A stretch of DNA of 64,000 nt. Source: JAPKYZ01 sp033763835 (GTDB lineage: Bacteria; Acidobacteriota; Terriglobia; Bryobacterales; Bryobacteraceae). The notes beneath the pieces were generated by a model. The model made no database searches and was not told the DNA's origin. It saw only the letters and a list, made by a program, of their open reading frames with translations. This document shows, piece by piece, positions 35,245-43,684 of this stretch (its first letter is position 1; each line of letters opens with the position of its first letter). Position numbers and translations under genes: made by a program. The stretch lies in contig JANRJS010000014.1 of the NCBI GenBank assembly GCA_033763835.1, forward strand, positions 62,001 to 126,000. The letters are read 5' to 3'.

Positions 35245-36477
35245 ATGAGCGTCTCCCGTCGCAAAGCGTTGGCCGGAATGTTCGCGGCCACCGGCATCGC
35301 CGTCAAAACCGAAGAGCAGTTGGCCCGCGCCCAACAGGTGGTGAAGAACGCGCCCGTCGCGCCCAAGGACGGGTTGAAGATCACCCGGCTCGAAACGTTT
35401 CTGGTGAAGCCGCGCTGGCTGTTCCTGAAGATTCACACCAACGCCGGCATCGTCGGCTACGGCGAGCCGATCACCGAAGGCCGCGCGCTGACCTGCGCGA
35501 CGGCGGTGAAGGAGACCGAACCGTACCTGATCGGCAAAGACCCGCGCGCGATCCAGCACCATTGGCAAGCAATCTACCGGCACGCGTTCTATCGCGGCGG
35601 GCCGATCCTGACCTCGGCGCTATCGGGCATCGATCAAGCGCTTTGGGATATCAAGGGCAAAGCGCTGGGCATTCCGGTCTACGAGTTCTTCGGCGGGCCG
35701 ACCCGCAACAAGGTTCGCGTATATGCCCACGCGGGCACGCCGCAGCGGATGAAGGAGGCGATGGCGCAAGGGTTCAACGCCTTCAAGACCGGACCCTCGA
35801 AGCGCCGCCCCGCGCGCTACATGGAAACGCCCGCCGCGATCGAGCGCGTGGGCGAAGTGTTCGGCGAGCTCCGCAAGACCGTGGGCAACGAAGCGGATAT
35901 CGGCGTCGATTTCCACGGCGCGATTTCGCCCGCGCTCGCCAAGGTGCTGATCAAGAAGCTGGAGCCTTACAACCCGATGTTCATCGAGGAGCCCTGCCAG
36001 GCGCAGAACCACGACATCATGGCCGACATCGCGAAGAGCACGCACATCCCGATCGCGACCGGCGAGCGCGTGTTTACGAAGTGGGGCTTTCAGGAAGTGC
36101 TCTCGAAGGGCGCGGCGACCATCCTGCAACCCGACATGTGCCACGCGGGCGGCATCAGCGAAGTCCGCATCATCGCCGGTATGGCGGAGGCGTGCTACGC
36201 CTCGATCGCGCCGCATAATCCCCTGGGTCCGATCTCGCTCGCGAGCGGCGTGCAGTTGGCCGCGTCGATCCCGAATTTCCTGATTCAGGAGCAGGTGTCG
36301 CTGGGCGAAGGGTACCTGAAGAAACCGTTCACCGTCGAGAAGGGGTACTTGAATTTGCCCACCGGCCCGGGGTTGGGAATCGAGCTCGACGACAACGCGA
36401 TGGCCGACAAGATCGGCCACAACTGGACCAATCGCGAGGAGTACGACGAGGACGACGGCTCGGTCATGGATTGGTAG
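35245..36477 (+). CDS. Mandelate racemase family; D-galactonate dehydratase-like
   Basis: This 410-residue enolase-superfamily protein has a twin-arginine-like start (SRRKALAGMFAATG). The active-site layout fits galactonate dehydratase: Asp and His in GVDFHGAISPALA, Glu in MFIEEPCQAQNHD, Glu in ATGERVFTKWG, and the catalytic His in ASIAPHNPLGPISLA. It would remove water from a sugar acid to give 2-keto-3-deoxy acid. The KDPG-type aldolase gene at 39382 lies 2.9 kb downstream, with the conflict genes between. Divergent from the S9 gene. Confidence 0.85.
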   Translation: MSVSRRKALAGMFAATGIAVKTEEQLARAQQVVKNAPVAPKDGLKITRLETFLVKPRWLFLKIHTNAGIVGYGEPITEGRALTCATAVKETEPYLIGKDPRAIQHHWQAIYRHAFYRGGPILTSALSGIDQALWDIKGKALGIPVYEFFGGPTRNKVRVYAHAGTPQRMKEAMAQGFNAFKTGPSKRRPARYMETPAAIERVGEVFGELRKTVGNEADIGVDFHGAISPALAKVLIKKLEPYNPMFIEEPCQAQNHDIMADIAKSTHIPIATGERVFTKWGFQEVLSKGAATILQPDMCHAGGISEVRIIAGMAEACYASIAPHNPLGPISLASGVQLAASIPNFLIQEQVSLGEGYLKKPFTVEKGYLNLPTGPGLGIELDDNAMADKIGHNWTNREEYDEDDGSVMDW

Positions 36478-36518
36478 ATCGCGGCGTGGCTATCTCCGGT
36501 AATGTGAAGAGGTAGCGA

Positions 36519-36743
36519 ATGACGATTGAAATCACGAGGCCCGAGGTCGAAATCCTGATCCAGGAGCGCATCCGAAGCGGCGCGTTTGCAACGGCCGAGG
36601 AGGCGATCTTGCAGGCGCTTCTCGAATCGTCGTCTCGACCTACCGGTGCGGCTCTCGTCGCCGCGATGCAAGCTTCTCCCTACCCGGAAATCGATCTTGA
36701 ACCGCGGAGCGAGCGCCTTCCGGTTAGCGACATCGCGCTCTGA
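36519..36743 (+). CDS. ParD/VapB-like antitoxin
   Basis: This 74-residue protein starts at ATG 36519. It has a ribbon-helix-helix-like N-terminus (MTIEITRPEVEILIQERI, then SGAFATAEEAILQALLES), as in ParD and related antitoxins. A Pro- and acid-rich tail follows. The toxin frame overlaps its stop but is internally deleted, so this antitoxin is orphaned. It lies 41 bp after the dehydratase stop. Confidence 0.7.
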   Translation: MTIEITRPEVEILIQERIRSGAFATAEEAILQALLESSSRPTGAALVAAMQASPYPEIDLEPRSERLPVSDIAL

Positions 36744-36925
36744 TGATGTCGTTGCTTTTGGACACCAATGTTCTCTCGGAACTGCGGCGGCCCAAGCCTA
36801 ACCCCAAGGCTGTGGCATTCGTGGCCGCGCAGCCTCTAGACCTTCTTTACGTCAGTGTTGTCCGCGACCGGCGCGACTACGATCGGGCGGGCGTGGCGGT
36901 GTTCAGCCCTTGGGACGCCGAGTAG
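36743..36925 (+). pseudogene. VapC-like PIN toxin with an internal deletion
   Basis: The frame starts at ATG 36743 (overlapping the antitoxin stop) and encodes only 60 residues. It begins with a perfect PIN start (LLDTNVLSELRRPKPNPKAV), running to VSVV. It then jumps to the usual C-terminal end (RDYDRAGVAVFSPWDAE, compare RNVRDFEGAGVAVFNPW in relatives). About 70-80 residues in the middle, including the central acidic residues of the active site, are missing, with the frame kept. It is probably inactive. Confidence 0.8.
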
Positions 36926-39349
36926 CTAGAGGTTCAATCCCGGCGGCAACGGGATTTTCTGGATTTCCTCCCACGGCATCATGATGGTGTCTTCGAGATA
37001 CTTCCGCGTGGCGGCGGTGACGCGGGAGGCGTTCATGCACGCGACGAGGGTTTCGTAGCCGAGATAGGCGCGGTCGAGGTCGTCGAGGTCTTCGACTGTA
37101 AGCGGGAAGGGGTGGCCGATATCTCGATGCTCTACCAATGTTTGCGATAAGTCGTTGAACCACGTTTCGTCTACGAGATCGAATTCGGCGCGGCGGTTTA
37201 GATCCTCAAGAGAGCACCCGAGGTCGGGATCAAGTTCGTCGGTGAAGAAGAAATTGTGGTCGCGGGCTAAGAATTGAGCGAGGTTGAGGTCGACTTCGTG
37301 CTCGTTATCGAGGTCGTAGTCAAGATCTAGGTTGCGGCGGCGCAGACGGACGAAGGCAAGTCCGAGAGCACCTGTGGGGAGGAAGGCGAGGACGCGTTTG
37401 CGGTGGCCTCGGTACATTACATTGCGACCCAAGCGCCGCGCCGGTTCCACTTGACCTATCGTCCAGTAGAAGGCACTCCGGGCAGTGCGTATATCCGAAC
37501 GCTCAACCGCCGTCGATTTCCGCGCCAACCAACCGAGAAACTCTTGAACCGGCGGACGACTTCGCAAGCTTTCATCGATCGCCATACGCATCCGGATCAG
37601 TAGTTCGTCCGGCTCGACCATTGACACGACTAGAAGAAACACCTCGCGCCACCGAGTGTCGTGCATGTGCGGGATTAAGACAGACCAACGGTCGCCGGAA
37701 CCGTCTACGATTCGCTTGGCGGTAAAGTACTCCTGGAACGTCAGGTGAGCGAACGAGTGGATTTTGCGCGCCCGCTCCACTAACAACCCATGCTGCGCTT
37801 CGATGGAGCGGACGATTTTTTCGGCATCGATGTCTTCGGTTTGCGGGAACCGGGAAAAGTAGGCGGCGATTTCTTGTTCCAGGCTTCGCTTCTCGAAGAG
37901 GTATTCGCCTTTCTCAAACCGGCTTCGGGCGATCGACCCGAGCAGGTCTTGCTTCCGAGCGAGCGTGAGAACCTGATACGGCTTGTCGCGGGGAATGGAC
38001 TTGCTGGAATCCCACTTGCGCAGCAGCACTTCCACGGCTTCGCGATACAACTCGGCTCTGTCGCCATCGAAATCTTGTTGCCCTTCGAACAGGAGGCACA
38101 TCATCGTGAGGAGCAGCGGACTTTGCGCCAATTCTTGGATCGATTTGTTGGCCGCTAGCTTTGATTGGAACGCTTCCGCCTTCTCGGGCATTCGGCGCGC
38201 GGTAAACCAAAGCCGGGAGAACTCGGCGATCTGTTCCTCGCCGAAATCCGCCACCTCCACTTCGCTGAATTGCTGAAACACGTAATCGCGCGAAGCAATT
38301 CGGCACGTCATTAGGACCGGCGAAGCGCCCGCCCGCTCGGCGATACCCTCGATCTCGGTGCGGAGCGACGCGAAACGGTCGTCGGGAACTTCATCCAGTC
38401 CGTCGAGCAACACCATCGCGCGGCCCGCTTCAATGACCGGCCACGGATCGGTACCCCACAACTCGTGGATATGATCGAGAATCGGTCGATCCGCCAAGCC
38501 ACGGAGTTCGACGAAGGCCGGTACCAAATCGGGCCGGAACTCGCCCTTCGCGCACTGCACGGCGAGCCGCTTCAGGAACGTGGTCTTCCCCGCGCCCGGC
38601 TTGCCGAGGATCAGCAGGCGGAGGTAGCGCTCGACGGCGGCGAATCCGTCCACACGCTTCTCTTTCGCCGCCGCGAGCCCAAAGCGCCCGAATTCCTCAA
38701 TTCGGAACTCCGCTCTGAGTTCGTCGAGGGAAAGCCGCCGATGCCCAGTGAGCCGCTCCAATACGTTGACCTGTGTGTAGATGGCGGCGGAATCGATTGG
38801 TTGGGTCATGTCGAGGATGCGCATCACACCGCAGCGCTCCATGATTCTTGGTGCGACTCGTTCGCGCAGAGGCTTTATGGATTGGTCCGACTTGGTGTCC
38901 AGTAGGGACACGATGCCCATGGCCAGGTCCTCAATGCCTTTCTTGAAGTGACCAGTATTCCTCGCCGGGAACGTTCGAACTACCCCGCTTTCGTCCTCTT
39001 TGAAGAAGTCGGCGTACTGGAAAACTCCGATCTCAGGCGGTGCTGCGACCTTCAGACTCCGTGCACCGATTCTGGCGCGGCCTTGAAACGCTTGGGACTC
39101 CTTGCGGCATGCATCCGAATTTAGCCAGCCGGGCGATAAGACGGCAACGAAGACTTTCGCTTCCGCCGCCTTTGACAACATTTCTTTCTCCCAATCATGA
39201 CCGGGCAAAATCTGAGGGTCGCGCCAACAAGTGACTTTCCGCCCCAAGCGCCGAGTGATTTCCCGCTCCAGCAAAGTTCGGAAACTCGCCATCCACTTCG
39301 CGTCTTCCGTGTGCGAGTAGCTGATGAACACTTCGGCGGCCATAGGCAT
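36926..39349 (-). CDS. TIR-NACHT NTPase (bacterial NLR-like defence protein)
   Basis: This 807-residue protein has three parts. A TIR domain covers ~5-140: it starts AEVFISYSHTEDAKWM, and the catalytic-position Glu (about residue 84) is in GWLNSDACRKESQAF, so NAD cleavage is plausible. A NACHT ATPase follows, with Walker A LILGKPGAGKTTFLKRL (~247-263), Walker B AMVLLDGLDEVPDD (~311-324) and a TCR sensor near 350; FAHLTFQEYFTAKRIV (~531-546) is a NACHT-typical helix. The C-terminal part has a Leu/charged stretch (NLDLDYDLDNEHEVDL) and the helix YLEDTIMMPWEEIQ, like the short C-terminal domain of bacterial NACHT proteins. It probably triggers suicide by NAD depletion upon phage sensing (inference). 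Confidence 0.85.
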   Translation of the reverse strand: MPMAAEVFISYSHTEDAKWMASFRTLLEREITRRLGRKVTCWRDPQILPGHDWEKEMLSKAAEAKVFVAVLSPGWLNSDACRKESQAFQGRARIGARSLKVAAPPEIGVFQYADFFKEDESGVVRTFPARNTGHFKKGIEDLAMGIVSLLDTKSDQSIKPLRERVAPRIMERCGVMRILDMTQPIDSAAIYTQVNVLERLTGHRRLSLDELRAEFRIEEFGRFGLAAAKEKRVDGFAAVERYLRLLILGKPGAGKTTFLKRLAVQCAKGEFRPDLVPAFVELRGLADRPILDHIHELWGTDPWPVIEAGRAMVLLDGLDEVPDDRFASLRTEIEGIAERAGASPVLMTCRIASRDYVFQQFSEVEVADFGEEQIAEFSRLWFTARRMPEKAEAFQSKLAANKSIQELAQSPLLLTMMCLLFEGQQDFDGDRAELYREAVEVLLRKWDSSKSIPRDKPYQVLTLARKQDLLGSIARSRFEKGEYLFEKRSLEQEIAAYFSRFPQTEDIDAEKIVRSIEAQHGLLVERARKIHSFAHLTFQEYFTAKRIVDGSGDRWSVLIPHMHDTRWREVFLLVVSMVEPDELLIRMRMAIDESLRSRPPVQEFLGWLARKSTAVERSDIRTARSAFYWTIGQVEPARRLGRNVMYRGHRKRVLAFLPTGALGLAFVRLRRRNLDLDYDLDNEHEVDLNLAQFLARDHNFFFTDELDPDLGCSLEDLNRRAEFDLVDETWFNDLSQTLVEHRDIGHPFPLTVEDLDDLDRAYLGYETLVACMNASRVTAATRKYLEDTIMMPWEEIQKIPLPPGLNL

Positions 39350-39381
39350 TCAGCATAACCGCGCCCGCTACACTGTTACCG

Positions 39382-40029
39382 ATGACCCGTTCCGAAGTCG
39401 TGCGCCGCATTGCGGAGATCGGCATTGTTCCCATCGTCCGCGTCGCCTCCGCCGAAGCCGCCATCCGCAGTGTTGAGGCGATCTACGAGGGCGGCATTCC
39501 TTGCGCTGAAATTACGATGACCGTGCCGGGGGCGATTTCGGCGCTAGAACAAGTGGCGGCGAAGCTGGGGAGCAAAATTCTGCTCGGCGCGGGCACGGTG
39601 CTCGACCCGGAGACCGCTCGCATTTGCATGTTGAGCGGCGCGGAGTTTTTCGTCACTCCCGCGCTGCGCTTAGCGACCATCGAGATGGCGCACCGCTACG
39701 ACAAAGCGATCATGCCCGGCGCGCTGACGCCTACCGAGGTCCTGACGGCGTGGGAAGCGGGCGCGGACGTAGTGAAAGTCTTCCCCTGCGGCAACGTCGG
39801 CGGACCGAAGTACATCAAGGCGCTGAAGGGTCCGCTGCCGCAGGTGGAGATGGCTCCGACGGGCGGCGTGAACCTGGAGACGGTCGGCGAGTTCCTGAAA
39901 GCCGGCGCATGCGCGTGCGGTGTCGGTAGCGAGTTGGTGGACGCGGCGACGATCCAGTCCGGGAAATACGAAGTGTTCACCGAGCGCGCGCGGCAGTATC
40001 TGGCGGCGGTGAAATCGGCGCGCGGTTAA
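39382..40029 (+). CDS. eda: KDPG/KHG aldolase
   Basis: This 215-residue protein is a class I aldolase. The Glu base is in CAEITMTVPGA, and the Schiff-base Lys is in DVVKVFPCGNVGGPKYIKAL. The flanking VTPALRL and APTGGVNLET are typical of Eda/DgoA. It would split 2-keto-3-deoxy-6-phospho sugar acids into pyruvate and glyceraldehyde-3-phosphate. Together with the dehydratase at 35245 it suggests use of galactonate or a related acid, although no dedicated kinase is adjacent (a ROK kinase lies at 42021). Confidence 0.9.
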   Translation: MTRSEVVRRIAEIGIVPIVRVASAEAAIRSVEAIYEGGIPCAEITMTVPGAISALEQVAAKLGSKILLGAGTVLDPETARICMLSGAEFFVTPALRLATIEMAHRYDKAIMPGALTPTEVLTAWEAGADVVKVFPCGNVGGPKYIKALKGPLPQVEMAPTGGVNLETVGEFLKAGACACGVGSELVDAATIQSGKYEVFTERARQYLAAVKSARG

Positions 40030-41459
40030 GCCGGTTCGTCCTTGAATTGCTTCTGCAACGCCGCGAGCCGCACCTTCAAATCCGCGACGGTCTTTGCGTA
40101 CTTCGGCTCCGCGTAGGCGTTCTTCATTTCGCGAGGGTCGGCTTGGAGATCGTAAAACTCCCACTCGGGCGGAGTATCCTGATTCACCGCGCCCGACGAG
40201 CCGAGCGCCTTGCCGTAGAAGTACATCAGCTTGTGGCGCATGGTCCGAATGCCGTAGTGCGCCGTCACGCTGTGACCGCCGCCTAGGTGCATCCAGTAGC
40301 GGTAATACATCTCCGTGCGCCAGTCGCGCGGCGTGCGGCCGCGTAGATTCGCCGTCATGCTGCGCCCTTGCATTTCGGGCGACGCGGGCATGCCGGCCCA
40401 GTCGAGGAAGGTCGGCGCGAAGTCGAGATTCAGCGTCATGTCGCGGTTCACCGTCCCCGGCTTCACCACGCCCGGCCAACGCACCAGGAACGGCATGCGC
40501 AGGCTCTCTTCGTACATGAATCGCTTGTCGAACCAGCCGTGATCGCCGAGGAAGAACCCCTGGTCCGACGTGTAAACCACGATGGTGTTCTGCGCTTGCC
40601 CCGACTCTTCCAGATAGTCGAGCATGCGCCCCACGTTCTCATCGACGGCCTGCACGCAACGAAGGTAGTCCTTCATGTAAACCTGATAGCCCCACTTGCG
40701 CAGCGCCATGCCAGAGAGTCCGGGGGGCGGATCGAGTTTCAGATCCTGTTTCGTCATGTCCTCGCCGACGCGCATACGCGAACGCTCCGCCGCGCCGCTA
40801 CGGCCGCGATAGTCGTCGAACAGATTGTCGGGTTCGGGAATGGTGTCGTTCTCGAACAGCTTCTTGTGGCGCTCGGCGGGCGACCACTCGCGGTGCGGCG
40901 CTTTGTGGTGGCACATCAGGAAGAACGGCTTCGAGGCGTCGCGCTTCTTTAGCCAGTCGAGCGAGAAATCGGTGATCACATCCGTCGCGTAGCCCGAGTG
41001 CTTCTGCCGCTTCCCCATCTCAATGAGCTCGGGATTCTGATACAGCCCTTGACCGGGCAGGATGTTCCAGTAATCGAACCCGGCGGGATCGGTGCCTAAG
41101 TGCCATTTGCCGATCATCGCGGTCTGGTAGCCACCCGCTTGGAGCGTCTTTGCTACGTGCGGGCGCGCGGGATCGATGCGGTCGTTGAGCGTCTTCACAC
41201 CGTTCAAGTGGCTGTACTGGCCGGTGAGAATCACGGCGCGACTGGGGCAGCAAATCGAATTGGTGACGAAGCAATTGTCGAGGCGCGCGCCCGATTGCGC
41301 GATGCGGTCGATGTTGGGGGTCTTGTTGATCTTGCTGCCGTAGGCCGAGATGGCATGCGAGGCGTGATCGTCCGACATGATGTACAGAATGTTTGGGCGC
41401 TTGGCGCCCTGTGCCGCGAGCGGCGCGGCGAGAGAACCTAGAAAGTTCCGGCGATTCAT
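40026..41459 (-). CDS. Sulfatase (arylsulfatase family), exported
   Basis: This 477-residue protein has a leader (MNRRNFLGSLAAPLAAQ) and the sulfatase fold. The formylglycine site C-x-P-S-R is present in NSICCPSRAVILTGQY. The metal Asp pair is in ILYIMSDDHASHAIS and the late metal residues are in VVYTSDQGFFLGDHGW. A periplasmic sulfatase acting on sulfated polysaccharides or aryl sulfates is the likely role. A sulfatase-modifying enzyme is not seen in the window. It converges with the eda gene, 4-bp overlap. Confidence 0.92.
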   Translation of the reverse strand: MNRRNFLGSLAAPLAAQGAKRPNILYIMSDDHASHAISAYGSKINKTPNIDRIAQSGARLDNCFVTNSICCPSRAVILTGQYSHLNGVKTLNDRIDPARPHVAKTLQAGGYQTAMIGKWHLGTDPAGFDYWNILPGQGLYQNPELIEMGKRQKHSGYATDVITDFSLDWLKKRDASKPFFLMCHHKAPHREWSPAERHKKLFENDTIPEPDNLFDDYRGRSGAAERSRMRVGEDMTKQDLKLDPPPGLSGMALRKWGYQVYMKDYLRCVQAVDENVGRMLDYLEESGQAQNTIVVYTSDQGFFLGDHGWFDKRFMYEESLRMPFLVRWPGVVKPGTVNRDMTLNLDFAPTFLDWAGMPASPEMQGRSMTANLRGRTPRDWRTEMYYRYWMHLGGGHSVTAHYGIRTMRHKLMYFYGKALGSSGAVNQDTPPEWEFYDLQADPREMKNAYAEPKYAKTVADLKVRLAALQKQFKDEPA

Positions 41460-41470
41460 CGAAGATTCCT

Positions 41471-41938
41471 CTATTGCAGCTTGGCGAACTCGGCGACGCC
41501 CGCGCCCGCGATCTGGCCGTCCTGCTGCGAAGTGACGCCGCTCACGCCGATCGCTCCGATCACGCGCGCGCCGTCCATTAGCGGGATGCCGCCTTCGACC
41601 GGAATCGCGCCGGGCAGTTTGAGGATCGCCTGCCGCCCGCCGACGAGATTTTCCTCGAATGTCTTCGTGGGGCGCTTGAACTTGACAGCGCTCGCGGCCT
41701 TAGCGACGGCGACGTCGATAGAGCCGATCTGCGTGTCGTCCATCTTTTGCAAGTAGACGAGATTGCCTCCGTCGTCGAGGATGGCGATCACGACGTTCCA
41801 CTTGTTCTTCACCGCTTCCGCTTCGGCGGCGGCGGCGATTTTCTTAGCGGCGGCGAGCGTCATCGATTTCTTCATCGTCAAATCGGCGGTGAAGGCTAAG
41901 CTAGCCGCGAGCGACAGCGCAATCAGGGTTCGGATCAT
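41471..41938 (-). CDS. GlcG/HbpS family protein, exported
   Basis: This 155-residue protein has a signal peptide (MIRTLIALSLAASLAFTAD) and the GlcG/HbpS-like fold: LTLAAAKKIAAAAEAEAV, VVIAILDDGGNLVYLQKMDD and AVPVEGGIPL-like PGAIPVEGGIPLMDGA. Such proteins bind haem or act near glycolate metabolism. It follows the sulfatase gene on the same strand, 11 bp apart. The dispersed hairpin (41954-41993) lies just upstream of its start. Confidence 0.8.
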   Translation of the reverse strand: MIRTLIALSLAASLAFTADLTMKKSMTLAAAKKIAAAAEAEAVKNKWNVVIAILDDGGNLVYLQKMDDTQIGSIDVAVAKAASAVKFKRPTKTFEENLVGGRQAILKLPGAIPVEGGIPLMDGARVIGAIGVSGVTSQQDGQIAGAGVAEFAKLQ

Positions 41939-41953
41939 GAAGGCAATAGTACA

Positions 41954-41993
41954 CGCACAGGCTGGACGCCACTAGCGTCCAGTCCGTTGTGCC
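41954..41993. repeat. Dispersed palindromic element, copy 2
   Basis: This is a 40-bp hairpin with the core CTGGACGC...GCGTCCAG and outer CGCACA and TTGTGCC arms. Read on the minus strand it matches the element at 22453-22493 except in the loop and ends. It lies between two divergent genes (GlcG-like and ROK), so it is not a simple terminator here. Confidence 0.75.
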
Positions 41994-42020
41994 TGTTCCG
42001 ACTAAAGGTACACTGACGCG

Positions 42021-42959
42021 GTGGCGTTAGTCGGCATTGACTTGGGCGGCACGAATATAGCAGGCGCGATCGCCGCGCGGGAACGCAGCGTCGCGACGCT
42101 GGCGCACGAGGGTCCGGAAGCGGTGCTGAAGCGTGTGGCGGCGTTAGCGCGAGAGTTGACGTCCGAAGTCGAAGCGGTCGGCATGGGCCTGCCCGGCTTG
42201 GTAGATCGCGAACACGGAGTCTCCAAGTTTCTTCCCAACATGCCGACGCAGTGGCGCGATGTGCCTGTCGCCGAATTCTTGCGAGCCGAGTTGGGCTGCC
42301 CAGTCTACTTACTGAACGATGCACGGCTCGCGGCGCTGGGCGAGTTCATCTATGGCGGCCGCGACGCGCAAACGCCACAAGCTCAAACAATGGTTTTTTT
42401 CACGCTTGGCACGGGAGTCGGCGGCGGCGTGATTGTCGACGGCAAACTCCGCCTCGGTCCATTGGGCGCGGCGGGCGAAATCGGACATCAGACGATCCTG
42501 CCCGACGGTCCGCTATGCGGCTGCGGGAATCGCGGGTGTCTCGAAACGCTGGCGAGCGGACCGGCGCTCTCGGGCGAAGGCGTTCGGCTGATGCGTACGG
42601 GATTGGCTCCGCGGTTGCATAAACTGGTTGGCGGAGACGCGCAGCGCGTAACGCCGCGCGAAATGGGAATCGCCGCGCGCGAAGGGGATCAAGCCGTGGA
42701 GGCGGCCATTGAGCGCGTGGCCTCGTATCTCGGCATCGCGATCGCGAATTTAGTGAACGTTCTGCACCCCGAGCTTGTCGTGTTGGGCGGCGGCGTGGCG
42801 GCGCTGGGCGATCTGCTGCTCGCGCCCGTGCGCGCGGAAGTCTTGCGGCGCGTCGGAATGTTCCCCGCCGACAATGTGAGAATCGAGAATTCGGCGCTAG
42901 GCGACCGGGCGGGTGCGCTCGGAGGAATCGCTCTCGCGGAGCGCGCCGGGCAAGTTTGA
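42021..42959 (+). CDS. ROK family sugar kinase (glucokinase-like)
   Basis: The start is GTG 42021 and the protein has 312 residues. It has the phosphate-1 loop GIDLGGTNIAGAIA, the catalytic Asp in VYLLNDARLAALGE, TLGTGVGGGVI and the ROK zinc motif CGCGNRGCLE. EIGHQTI supplies the zinc His. It phosphorylates glucose or a related sugar; no winged helix for a repressor role is present. It overlaps nothing upstream, and deoC follows after 2 bp. Confidence 0.9.
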   Translation: MALVGIDLGGTNIAGAIAARERSVATLAHEGPEAVLKRVAALARELTSEVEAVGMGLPGLVDREHGVSKFLPNMPTQWRDVPVAEFLRAELGCPVYLLNDARLAALGEFIYGGRDAQTPQAQTMVFFTLGTGVGGGVIVDGKLRLGPLGAAGEIGHQTILPDGPLCGCGNRGCLETLASGPALSGEGVRLMRTGLAPRLHKLVGGDAQRVTPREMGIAAREGDQAVEAAIERVASYLGIAIANLVNVLHPELVVLGGGVAALGDLLLAPVRAEVLRRVGMFPADNVRIENSALGDRAGALGGIALAERAGQV

Positions 42960-42961
42960 CT

Positions 42962-43684
42962 ATGACCTTCACCTACTCCGATGTTTCGAAAATGATCGAT
43001 CATTCCCTGCTCAATCCCACTTTGACGGTGGACGATTTCGAGCAAGGCTGCCGGCTGGCCGTCGCGTACGACGCCGCCAGCGTGTGTATCTTGCCTTATT
43101 ACCTGAAGCGCTGTGCCGCGATCCTCGAAGGCTCAACGGTAAAGGCTTCGACGACGATCGGCTTTCCGCATGGCGGCCACACGACGGCGATCAAAGTGGC
43201 CGAGGCGAAACAAGCGCTCGCCGACGGGGGCGAAGAACTCGACATGGTGGTGAATATCAGCAAAGTCCTGTCGGGCGACTGGGCCTATGTGCAAGCGGAC
43301 ATTGCGGCGGTGGTGGGCGTAGCGCATGAGGCTGGGCAAAAGGTGAAGGTGATCTTCGAGAACTGCTACCTCAAGGACGATCACAAGATCCGGCTGTGCG
43401 AAATCTGCCAGGAAGTGGGCGCGGATTGGGTGAAGACTTCGACAGGCTACGGCTCGGGGGGCGCGACCATCGAAGACTTAACGCTGATGGTGAAGCACAC
43501 GAAGGCTCCGATGCAGGTGAAGGCGGCGGGCGGAGTCCGCGACTTGGACACGCTACTCAAGGTCCGCGCGTTGGGTGTGACGCGCTGCGGCGCCACTCGC
43601 ACCGCGGCGATGATGGACGAAGCGCGCAAGCGCCTGGGACTCGCGCCGGTCGAGGTGCAAGCCGTCGAAGTGGCGGGTTACTGA
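42962..43684 (+). CDS. deoC: Deoxyribose-phosphate aldolase
   Basis: I start at ATG 42962 (MTFTYSDVSKMIDHSLLNPT), 2 bp after the kinase stop; a TTG further up is not needed. The protein has 240 residues. It is a class I aldolase of the DeoC fold: the Schiff-base Lys is in WVKTSTGYGSGGATIEDL, and the other active-site Lys in VKAAGGVRDLD. It converts deoxyribose-5-phosphate to acetaldehyde and glyceraldehyde-3-phosphate. Translational coupling to the sugar kinase is suggested by the 2-bp gap. Confidence 0.92.
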   Translation: MTFTYSDVSKMIDHSLLNPTLTVDDFEQGCRLAVAYDAASVCILPYYLKRCAAILEGSTVKASTTIGFPHGGHTTAIKVAEAKQALADGGEELDMVVNISKVLSGDWAYVQADIAAVVGVAHEAGQKVKVIFENCYLKDDHKIRLCEICQEVGADWVKTSTGYGSGGATIEDLTLMVKHTKAPMQVKAAGGVRDLDTLLKVRALGVTRCGATRTAAMMDEARKRLGLAPVEVQAVEVAGY

